The position numbers and the translations under genes are program-made. Below the pieces are notes generated by a model. The model saw only the letters and a list, made by a program, of their open reading frames with translations, ran no database searches and was not told the origin of the DNA. Positions 25,381-32,339 of a DNA stretch of 32,339 bases are shown in pieces. Where the stretch lies: assembly GCA_902490445.1 (NCBI GenBank), contig CABUDZ010000012.1, positions 1 through 32,339 of the forward strand. The letters run 5' to 3'. The stretch comes from an uncultured Collinsella sp. (GTDB lineage Bacteria; Actinomycetota; Coriobacteriia; Coriobacteriales; Coriobacteriaceae). Each line of letters opens with the position of its first letter. Position 1 is the first letter of the stretch.

Positions 25381-26076
25381 TTACAGCTCTGCCCCGCCTA
25401 GTCGGTGAGCGATACTGTCGCAGGCAAGCGCGCCTACAACGGTCTTGGCGTCTTCGATCTTGCCGTCGAGCACGGCGTCGATCAGCTCGTGCAGCGGCAC
25501 CAGGTCAACGTTGACAAACTCGTCATCGTCGGGGTTGGGCGCATCAAACTCCAGCTTGGTAGCCAAGTAGATGTGAATGATCTCGTCGCAAAAACCGCAG
25601 GACGTGACAATCGACGTCAAAAAGCGAATGCGACCGGCCCTAAAGCCCGTCTCCTCGTGTAGCTCGCGCTTAGCGCAATCGAGTGGGTCCTCGCCCGGGT
25701 CGAGCTTGCCGGCGGGAATCTCGACCGTCACGCGGTCGATGGCGGTGCGGTACTGACGCACCAGTACGATCTTGCCGCTCTCGGTCAGCGCCACAACGGC
25801 CGCCGCACCCGGATGGCGAACGATATCGCGGGCACTGCGGCGACCGTTGGGCAGCTCAACCTCAAGACGGTGGACGTCGAGGATCTTGCCCTTCCAGGCG
25901 CACTCCTCCGAAAGAATCTTCTCGTGCAGCTCGGCATCGTGTGGGTCGTCGTCGCCCAGCACCAGCGCCGGCTCGTCAGCGACCTCGCCGCCGGGCTCGC
26001 CCTCGGCGTGCCCATACATGCGGCTGTCCTCTTCAACGATCTGCGCATCCACGAGCTCTTCGCTCTTCTCGTCCAT
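25381..26076 (-). CDS. Nudix hydrolase, ADP-ribose pyrophosphatase type
   Basis: A 231-residue enzyme expected to split a nucleoside diphosphate derivative such as ADP-ribose into AMP and a phosphosugar. The Nudix box GKLDPGEDPLDCAKRELHEETG (split here as GKLDPGE, then RELHEETG) lies at about 122-144 and has all the metal-binding acids. The upstream segment VVALTESGKIVLVRQYRTAIDRVTVEIPAG is typical of the ADPRase subgroup. An acidic N-terminal extension of about 50 residues (EELVDAQIVEEDSRMYG and on) is longer than in most relatives. ATG 26076 is nine bases from AGAGGA; ATG 26085 would sit directly on that site. It follows purD by 21 bases, so the two are probably co-transcribed. Confidence 0.9.
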   Translation of the reverse strand: MDEKSEELVDAQIVEEDSRMYGHAEGEPGGEVADEPALVLGDDDPHDAELHEKILSEECAWKGKILDVHRLEVELPNGRRSARDIVRHPGAAAVVALTESGKIVLVRQYRTAIDRVTVEIPAGKLDPGEDPLDCAKRELHEETGFRAGRIRFLTSIVTSCGFCDEIIHIYLATKLEFDAPNPDDDEFVNVDLVPLHELIDAVLDGKIEDAKTVVGALACDSIAHRLGGAEL

Positions 26077-26097
26077 CCGTCTCATTCCTCTCGGATT

Positions 26098-27402
26098 TTA
26101 GGCATCCCAGGCGTCGCGGCCGCGCAGCGCGCGCAGGCCAATATCGTGACGCAGAGTCTTGCCCTCAAAATCAATCTTCTCGCAGGCCTCGTAGGCAAGG
26201 TTGCGAGCGTTCTCGAACGTGTCGCCCAGCGCGGTCACGGCGAGCACGCGGCCACCATTGGTCACGAGCTGGCCGTCCACCATGGCAGTGCCCGCGTGGT
26301 ACACGGTCACGTTCTCCATGGCCTCGGCGTCGGCGATGCCGGTGATGACCTTGCCCTTCTCGTAGCTGCCGGGATAGCCCGCGCTCGTCAGGACAACGGC
26401 CACAGCCCACTCGTCACGCCAGTCGAGCTCAATCTGATCGAGCTCGCAGTTGGCGCAGGCGAGCATGACCTCAACCAGGTCGTTCTTAAGGCGCGGCAGC
26501 ACGACCTGCGTCTCGGGGTCGCCAAAGCGGGCATTGAACTCCAGCACCTTGGGGCCGGCAGGCGTGAGCATAAAGCCGCCATACAGGCAGCCGCGGTAGT
26601 CGATGCCCTCGGCAGCAAGCTCGGCAACGGTCTGCTCCATGACCGCCACCATGGTGGCGTGTTCCTCGTCGGTCACGATGGGCACCGGGCTGTAGACGCC
26701 CATGCCGCCGGTGTTGGGGCCCTTGTCGCCCTCGAGGGCGCGCTTGTGGTCCTGCGAGGTGGCCATGGGGCGCACGGTCTTGCCGTCGGTAAAGGCGAGC
26801 AGCGAGCACTCGGGACCAACGAGCATCTCCTCGATAACCACGGTGTTGCCGGCATCGCCAAAGGTGCCGCCAAAGCACTCGTGCACGGCCTCCTCGGCCT
26901 GCTCAAGTTCGGTCGCCACGATAACTCCCTTGCCCGCGGCAAGGCCGTCGGCCTTCACGACCAGCGGAGCGCCCTGCTCGCGCACGTAGGCGAGAGCCGA
27001 AGCCTCGTCGGTAAACGAACCATAGGCTGCCGTCGGGATACCGGCGCGCTCCATGAGCTGCTTGGAGAACAGCTTGGAACCCTCCATCTGGGCACCCTCG
27101 GCACCCGGGCCAAAGCAGGGAATACCTGCCGCGCGCACGGCGTCGGCCACGCCCGCCACGAGCGGAGCCTCGGGGCCAATTACCACGAGTCCGCATCCGT
27201 GGCTCTGCGCAAACGCCGCCACGGCCGCAGGATCGCAGTCGTCGAGAACAACGTTCTCGCCGCAGCTCGCGGTGCCGCCGTTACCCGGCGCGATGTAGAG
27301 CTTGCCGGCGCGCGGTGATGCTGCGAGCTTAGCTGCCAAAGCATGCTCGCGGCCGCCGCTGCCCAACAACAGGATGTCGATGGTTTGAGTGTCCGCCTTC
27401 AA
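26098..27402 (-). CDS. purD: Phosphoribosylamine-glycine ligase (GAR synthetase)
   Basis: A 434-residue ATP-grasp enzyme that joins glycine to phosphoribosylamine, the second step of purine synthesis. The N terminus has LLLGSGGREHALAAKLAASP, the PurD signature. The glycine-rich VIGPEAPLVAGVADAVRAAGI and the ATP-grasp segment with VVKADGLAAGKGVIVA follow. Near residue 285 is EFNARFGDPETQVVLPRL, the metal and substrate site. I chose TTG 27402 because AGGAGG lies five bases upstream and the signature begins about ten residues later; the longer frame to 27570 would run into the purA-purD gap hairpins. Length is normal (420-430). Confidence 0.96.
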   Translation of the reverse strand: MKADTQTIDILLLGSGGREHALAAKLAASPRAGKLYIAPGNGGTASCGENVVLDDCDPAAVAAFAQSHGCGLVVIGPEAPLVAGVADAVRAAGIPCFGPGAEGAQMEGSKLFSKQLMERAGIPTAAYGSFTDEASALAYVREQGAPLVVKADGLAAGKGVIVATELEQAEEAVHECFGGTFGDAGNTVVIEEMLVGPECSLLAFTDGKTVRPMATSQDHKRALEGDKGPNTGGMGVYSPVPIVTDEEHATMVAVMEQTVAELAAEGIDYRGCLYGGFMLTPAGPKVLEFNARFGDPETQVVLPRLKNDLVEVMLACANCELDQIELDWRDEWAVAVVLTSAGYPGSYEKGKVITGIADAEAMENVTVYHAGTAMVDGQLVTNGGRVLAVTALGDTFENARNLAYEACEKIDFEGKTLRHDIGLRALRGRDAWDA

Positions 27403-27456
27403 GGGTGCCTCCTCTATGGATGAATGGCTCGCTCCGCGCGAGCCCTTTGCAAGCAA

Positions 27457-27498
27457 ATATACCCCTCGGCCGCCCGCTTGGGCTGCAAAGGGGTATAT
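27457..27498 (-). terminator. Hairpin between purA and purD
   Basis: A perfect 10-base inverted repeat, ATATACCCCT (27457-27466) and AGGGGTATAT (27489-27498), with an inner GCCC-GCTT-GGGC stem. It lies 23 bases after the purA stop. The U-tract is poor (ATATTTGC), so it may be a weak terminator. A second stem, GGCTCGC/GCGAGCC, lies at 27426-27444 in the purD leader. Confidence 0.5.
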
Positions 27499-27520
27499 CG
27501 CAATAACCAAATAGTCCCGA

Positions 27521-28807
<1,287 letters not shown>

Positions 28808-28873
28808 GTTTACTCCTTACATTCATGGACTGTCTACGCGCCACGCCGGCACGCAGAAGCACAAAACATTCCC

Positions 28874-28902
28874 AGTATACCCGTGCAACGGGCGCCTGTC
28901 CT
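28874..28902 (-). promoter_or_regulatory. purA: Likely purA promoter
   Basis: On the minus strand a -10 box TATACT (28874-28879) is 17 bases from AGGACA (28897-28902), which matches TTGACA at four of six positions and overlaps the dnaB stop codon. It would start transcription about 60 bases upstream of purA. Confidence 0.5.
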
Positions 28903-30292
28903 ACTCCTCGGCATGTGCCCCATCAAGCTCATAGAACTTGGTGGATGCCGGCAGGAACATCAGGTCGACGTCGCCGATCGGGCCCGAACGGTTCTTGGCC
29001 ACGACGATACGCGTAACGCCCTCGTCGGGTCGATCGTCGCGCGAGGCTTCGGCCTCGTCGGCGGAGCGGTCCAAGAACATAACGATATCGGCGTCCTGCT
29101 CGATGGAGCCCGATTCACGAAGGTCGGAAAGCTGCGGGCGCTTGCCGGTACGGGATTCGACCTGACGCGAGAGCTGCGACAGCGCGATGAGCGGGATCTT
29201 GAGCTCCTTGGCCATGATCTTCAGACCACGCGACATCTCGGAGACCTCGACGGTACGGCTCTCGGAGCGGCGTCCCGGCGGAGGACTCACCAGCTGCAGG
29301 TAGTCCAAGATGATGATGGCCTTCTCCTTGTTGTGGAGCATGCGGCGGCTCTTGGCGCGGATCTCGGTCACCGTGGTGCCGGGCGTATCGTCAATCAGAA
29401 TATCGAGCTTGGACAAGGTCTGCGTGGCCTCGTTGATATTTGCCCACTGCTCGGGGCTAATGCGGCCCATGCGGAAGTCACTGATCGAGATCATGGCGTA
29501 GGCGCAAATCAGACGCTGGGCAATTTCCTTGCCCGACATCTCCAGAGAGAAGAAGCCAACGGTATAACCGGCCGCGGCAGCGTTGAGCGCCAGATTCAGG
29601 GCGAACGACGTCTTACCCACAGCAGGGCGGGCGCCGATGATGATGAGCTGGCCCTCGCGAAAACCCATGAGCATGCGGTCGAGCGACGGGAAGCCCGTGG
29701 GCACGCCCGCAGCCTGGCCGCCTGCCTGGCACACTTCCTCGGCCTCGTTATAGGCCTCGACCATAAACTCGGTCAGCGTCTTGTAGCTCGACTTGACCTC
29801 GCGCGCCGTGACCTTGAGCAACTTGCTCTCGGCCAGCTCCACGACCTCTTTGGTATCGGTGGGAGCGTTATAGGCCAGCGCGTTGATCTCGTTGGTGGCG
29901 CCGATCAGCTCACGCAGCATCGAATCGCGGCGAACGATAGCGGCATGGTGCTGCCAGTTGACGAGCGACAGGGTCTGACCCATCAACTCCAAAATATAGG
30001 CCTCGCCGCCCACGGCATCAAGCTTGTTAATGCTTCTCAGGTAGTCGATCAGCGAGATGGAGTCGATGGGAATGCGGCTGTTGTACATATCGACCATCGC
30101 GGTATAGATGGTCTTATGAATGGGCCGGTAGAAGTCATCGGGCTGCAGCTCGACCTGGGCCTCTTCGACCACCTCGGGCGATAGCAGCATAGCGGCCAGT
30201 ACATTGGCCTCTGCATCTTGGTTTTGGGGAAGACCCAACTTGGAGCCGCGGTCCTCAACCGTCAGCCCGGTCTCTCTATCGTCATATGCCAT
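28901..30292 (-). CDS. dnaB: Replicative DNA helicase
   Basis: A 463-residue hexameric helicase that unwinds DNA at the fork. The N-terminal domain begins GLPQNQDAEANVLAAMLLSPE, the standard start of the family. The RecA-like domain has Walker A GARPAVGKTS near residue 220, FFSLEMSGKEIAQRL, Walker B IIILDYLQLV, and the C-terminal LSQLSRQVESR with DLRESGSIEQDADIV. There is no intein. I chose ATG 30292 because AGGA lies five bases upstream; ATG 30304 and an ATG between them lack a site. It lies downstream of rplI in the same direction, the classical rpsF-ssb-rpsR-rplI-dnaB order, but a strong terminator separates it from rplI. Confidence 0.97.
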   Translation of the reverse strand: MAYDDRETGLTVEDRGSKLGLPQNQDAEANVLAAMLLSPEVVEEAQVELQPDDFYRPIHKTIYTAMVDMYNSRIPIDSISLIDYLRSINKLDAVGGEAYILELMGQTLSLVNWQHHAAIVRRDSMLRELIGATNEINALAYNAPTDTKEVVELAESKLLKVTAREVKSSYKTLTEFMVEAYNEAEEVCQAGGQAAGVPTGFPSLDRMLMGFREGQLIIIGARPAVGKTSFALNLALNAAAAGYTVGFFSLEMSGKEIAQRLICAYAMISISDFRMGRISPEQWANINEATQTLSKLDILIDDTPGTTVTEIRAKSRRMLHNKEKAIIILDYLQLVSPPPGRRSESRTVEVSEMSRGLKIMAKELKIPLIALSQLSRQVESRTGKRPQLSDLRESGSIEQDADIVMFLDRSADEAEASRDDRPDEGVTRIVVAKNRSGPIGDVDLMFLPASTKFYELDGAHAEE

Positions 30293-30443
30293 GAGCATCC
30301 TCATTCATATCGCTTGCGAGCATCCATAGTATCAGTCACGGTCCCAAAACGCGCCGCGCGCCGCCAATCATCACCGAACCAAACGGATGAACGGTCCTGT
30401 ATATAGGACTTCGACGCAACGTTCACCATGACACTCACTCAGC

Positions 30444-30484
30444 GCAAAAAACAAAAGGGCGCTCTGGTTTCCCAGAGCGCCCTT
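30444..30484 (-). terminator. Terminator of the rpsF-ssb-rpsR-rplI operon
   Basis: A 13-base perfect stem (AAGGGCGCTCTGG, loop TTTC) at 30455-30484, followed on the minus strand by TTTTGTTTTTTG. It starts 32 bases after the rplI stop. Confidence 0.93.
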
Positions 30485-30516
30485 CTTAGAACAAGATTGT
30501 TGCGTTGCAGCAAATG

Positions 30517-31056
30517 CTACTCGGCAGCAGCCTCAGTCTCGACCTCGGCGGTCTCGGCCTCGGCGACCTCAGCGGCCTCCTCGACCTCAGCCTCGGCAGC
30601 GAGCTCCTCGGCGGTAACGCCGACGAGAACGACAACCTCGGCCTTGATCTCGCGGTACAGCGAGATGGCAACGGTGTGGGCACCGGCAACCTTGATGGGC
30701 TTACCGAGCTCGACGCGCTTGCGGTCGATGTCCATACCGAGCTGAGCCTTGATGGCGTCAGCGATCATAGCGGCGGTAACGGAGCCAAAGAGGATGCCCT
30801 CGTCGCCGACCTTGACGTCAACGGTGACCGTCTTGCCCTCGAAGGCAGCCTTGGTCTCGTTGGCGGTAGCCAGACGGACGGCCTCGCGCTTGGCGATGTT
30901 GTTGCGACGCTCGTCAAGCTGCTTGAGGTTGCCCTTGGTGGCGGCAACAGCGAGCTTCTTGGGGAACAGGAAGTTCTCAGCGTAACCCTGAGCGACCTCT
31001 ACGACGTCACCCTCGCCGCCCTTGCCCTTGATCTCATCGAGAAGAATAACCTTCAT
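30517..31056 (-). CDS. rplI: Ribosomal protein bL9
   Basis: A 179-residue 50S subunit protein. The N-terminal domain MKVILLDEIKGKGGEGDVVEVAQGYAENFLFPKKLA is the bL9 signature that binds 23S rRNA. A long connecting helix follows, then the C-terminal domain (GILFGSVTAAMIADAIKAQLGMDIDRKRV). Residues from about 150 on form an extra tail made almost only of Glu, Ala and Val; bL9 is usually near 150 residues. The start at ATG 31056 follows AAGGGAG. It is the last gene of the ribosomal operon, 15 bases after rpsR. Confidence 0.97.
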   Translation of the reverse strand: MKVILLDEIKGKGGEGDVVEVAQGYAENFLFPKKLAVAATKGNLKQLDERRNNIAKREAVRLATANETKAAFEGKTVTVDVKVGDEGILFGSVTAAMIADAIKAQLGMDIDRKRVELGKPIKVAGAHTVAISLYREIKAEVVVLVGVTAEELAAEAEVEEAAEVAEAETAEVETEAAAE

Positions 31057-31071
31057 GATGCGTCTCCCTTC

Positions 31072-31338
31072 TTAGCCGCGGTCGCGGTTGCCACGAGAGG
31101 AAACCACGGGGACGGTGTACGGCAGGAGGGCCATCTCGCGGGCGCGCTTGATGGCGTTGGCGATGTCATGCTGATGCTGCGTGCAAGCGCCAGTGACGCG
31201 ACGGGGCTTGATCTTGCCACGGTCGGTCATGTACTTACGGAGAAGCTGAGTGTCCTTATAGTCGATGAACTCAGTGTTCTCCTTGCAGAACTGGCAGTAC
31301 TTACGACGCGGCTGACGTGCAGAAAAATCATTAGCCAT
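31072..31338 (-). CDS. rpsR: Ribosomal protein bS18
   Basis: An 88-residue 30S subunit protein that pairs with bS6 on the platform. The core KYCQFCKENTEFIDYKDTQLLRKYMTDRGKIKPRRVTGACTQHQ is typical. The Cys residues (CQFC and a later Cys) fit a zinc-binding form. The start at ATG 31338 (MANDFSARQ) follows AAAGG; the in-frame extension to 31389 reaches back toward ssb and is not supported. It lies between ssb and rplI. Confidence 0.97.
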   Translation of the reverse strand: MANDFSARQPRRKYCQFCKENTEFIDYKDTQLLRKYMTDRGKIKPRRVTGACTQHQHDIANAIKRAREMALLPYTVPVVSSRGNRDRG

Positions 31339-31410
31339 GTCAAAATACCTTTCATTTGGCAACTTCGGCGAACCGAAGCCGCCTCTCACTCAAAAATAGG
31401 TGAACAACCC

Positions 31411-31863
31411 TTAGAACGGGATGTCCTCATCGTAGACGTCGACCGCGGGCGGCGTTGCCACCGGTGCGGCAGGACGTGCGGCGGGCGCGGGAGCTGCGGG
31501 GGCGTAACCGCCCTGATCGTAGCCGCCCTGGCCACCACGGGAGCTCATAAACTCGATCTCATCGACGATAACCTCAAGCTTGCTCCGGCGCTGACCGTCG
31601 CGCTCCCAAGAGCTGTAGCGCAGCTTGCCCTCGATCGCGACCTTATTTCCCTTTGCCAGGAAACGGCTCACGGCCTCGGCGCGGGTGCCGAACATGGTGC
31701 AGTCGACAAAGTTGGGATAGTCCTCCCACTCGCCAGTCTGCGCGTTGCGGCGACGATCGTTCACGGCGACGCCAAAGGACAGAACCTGGGTTCCGCCGGC
31801 GGTGGCGCGCAGCTCGGGATCGCGGGTGAGGTTACCGGTGATGTTCACTCGATTGATGCTCAT
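31411..31863 (-). CDS. ssb: Single-stranded DNA-binding protein
   Basis: A 150-residue protein that coats single-stranded DNA in replication and repair. The OB fold (INRVNITGNLTRDPELRATAGGTQVLSFGVAVN, then NFVDCTMFGTRAEAVSRFLAKGNKVAIEGKL) covers about residues 1-105. A Gly/Pro/Ala-rich linker leads to the acidic tip DVYDEDIPF, which recruits partner proteins. Its start at ATG 31863 has GAGGAAG upstream. It lies 48 bases after rpsF in the standard order. Confidence 0.97.
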   Translation of the reverse strand: MSINRVNITGNLTRDPELRATAGGTQVLSFGVAVNDRRRNAQTGEWEDYPNFVDCTMFGTRAEAVSRFLAKGNKVAIEGKLRYSSWERDGQRRSKLEVIVDEIEFMSSRGGQGGYDQGGYAPAAPAPAARPAAPVATPPAVDVYDEDIPF

Positions 31864-31911
31864 AACTCACTACTTCCTCTTGGGGCACAAGCCCAGTCCA
31901 AAACGACAGTC

Positions 31912-32205
31912 TTACTCCTGGTCGTCACGACGGACGATCATGTGGCGGACCACAGCGTCGGTGATGCGCAGGACGCGATCAAGCTCGGCGATCTGGGTAG
32001 GATCTGCGTGGAAGTTGATGAGGGTGTAGTCACCATCGGTGAGGTCGTTGATCTCGTAGGCGAGCTTGCGCTTGCCCCAGTCGTCAACGGAGTCGACCTT
32101 GCCAGCGCCCTCAGCGATCGTGGTATCGATACGCTTCATAACAGCGAGACGAGTCTCGGGGTCGAGCGACGGGTCAACAAAGAACAGCAGTTCATAAGCC
32201 TTCAT
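31912..32205 (-). CDS. rpsF: Ribosomal protein bS6
   Basis: A 97-residue 30S subunit protein and the first gene of the operon. MKAYELLFFVDPSLDPETR and the segment DWGKRKLAYEINDLTDGDYTLINFHADP are the family core; the C terminus ends HMIVRRDDQE. Start ATG 32205 follows a strong AGAGGAGG by six bases; the longer frame to 32226 has no site. The S6:S18 pair represses its own operon in several bacteria, and the leader hairpin at 32232-32260 is a candidate site for that. Confidence 0.97.
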   Translation of the reverse strand: MKAYELLFFVDPSLDPETRLAVMKRIDTTIAEGAGKVDSVDDWGKRKLAYEINDLTDGDYTLINFHADPTQIAELDRVLRITDAVVRHMIVRRDDQE

Positions 32206-32231
32206 ATTGTCACCTCCTCTGGGCAAATGTG

Positions 32232-32260
32232 GCTTCAGGTCGTGAAGGTGCGCCTGAAGC
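32232..32260 (-). promoter_or_regulatory. Hairpin in the rpsF leader, possible S6:S18 autoregulatory site
   Basis: On the minus strand a perfect 8-base stem, GCTTCAGG and CCTGAAGC, closes a 13-base loop (CGCACCTTCACGA), 27 bases before the rpsF start. Position and shape fit an S6:S18 leader, but the conserved CCG of that motif is not clearly present. The rest of the leader to 32339 shows no gene. Confidence 0.45.
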
Positions 32261-32339
32261 AGGAAAAGACTTGGTAATAATATCTTTCAACCTCCTAGGC
32301 CGCAAGAATATGCAGCTACAACCTCATGACCTCCACATA

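Noticed and set aside
30505..32277. 590-codon plus-strand open frame opposite rplI-rpsR-ssb-rpsF
   Set aside because: It spans four certain genes and their gaps on the other strand and has no recognisable domain or ribosome binding site.

Overview
This window is chromosomal DNA from a high-GC gut actinobacterium of the class Coriobacteriia, most like Collinsella. I infer this from codon use, the host-glycan surface enzyme with a sortase signal, the mannose-type PTS, and an actinobacterial-style PyrR leader on carA. The genus is not proven by the sequence alone.

Layout. From 1 to 1654 (+ strand) lie the 3' part of a class I mannose-6-phosphate isomerase gene and an RmlD-like NAD(P)-dependent reductase gene. 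From 1709 to 3167 is a complete IS3-family (IS150-type) insertion sequence with a -1 frameshift site and an intact DDE triad. It appears to sit in the loop of the upstream operon's terminator. From 3214 to 11828 (- strand) are a MoaE-like gene, a class B-type sortase, purE, and a 6.4-kb gene for a secreted, sortase-anchored GH31 glycosidase. That enzyme carries Fn3, F5/8C (CBM32-like), dockerin-like, cohesin-like, Big2 and FIVAR modules. A structured gap of about 500 bp separates it from a MarR regulator and a small membrane protein (12332-13203). From 13400 to 16163 (- strand) is a mannose-family PTS operon (IIA-IIB-IIC-IID). It is divergent from a GntR/UTRA regulator at 16472-17254, with operator-like repeats between them.

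From 17475 to 22230 (- strand) is carAB, preceded by a PyrR-binding RNA element next to the carA ribosome binding site and followed by a 28-bp perfect inverted repeat. From 22439 to 26076 (- strand) are a single-pass membrane protein of unknown function, an MsbA-like ABC exporter and a Nudix ADP-ribose pyrophosphatase-like gene. Then come purD, purA and dnaB (to 30292), and the ribosomal/replication operon rpsF-ssb-rpsR-rplI (30517-32205) with a hairpin in the rpsF leader.

How the genes fit together. The housekeeping blocks cover purine (purE, purD, purA) and pyrimidine (carAB) synthesis and replication/translation. The accessory block from 3.7 to 17.3 kb looks like a carbohydrate-acquisition region: the surface GH31 enzyme could release sugars from host glycans, the sortase could anchor it, and the PTS could import a released hexose or amino sugar. 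Both sugar specificities are inferences. Nearly every gene after 3.2 kb is on the minus strand; the GntR regulator is the exception.
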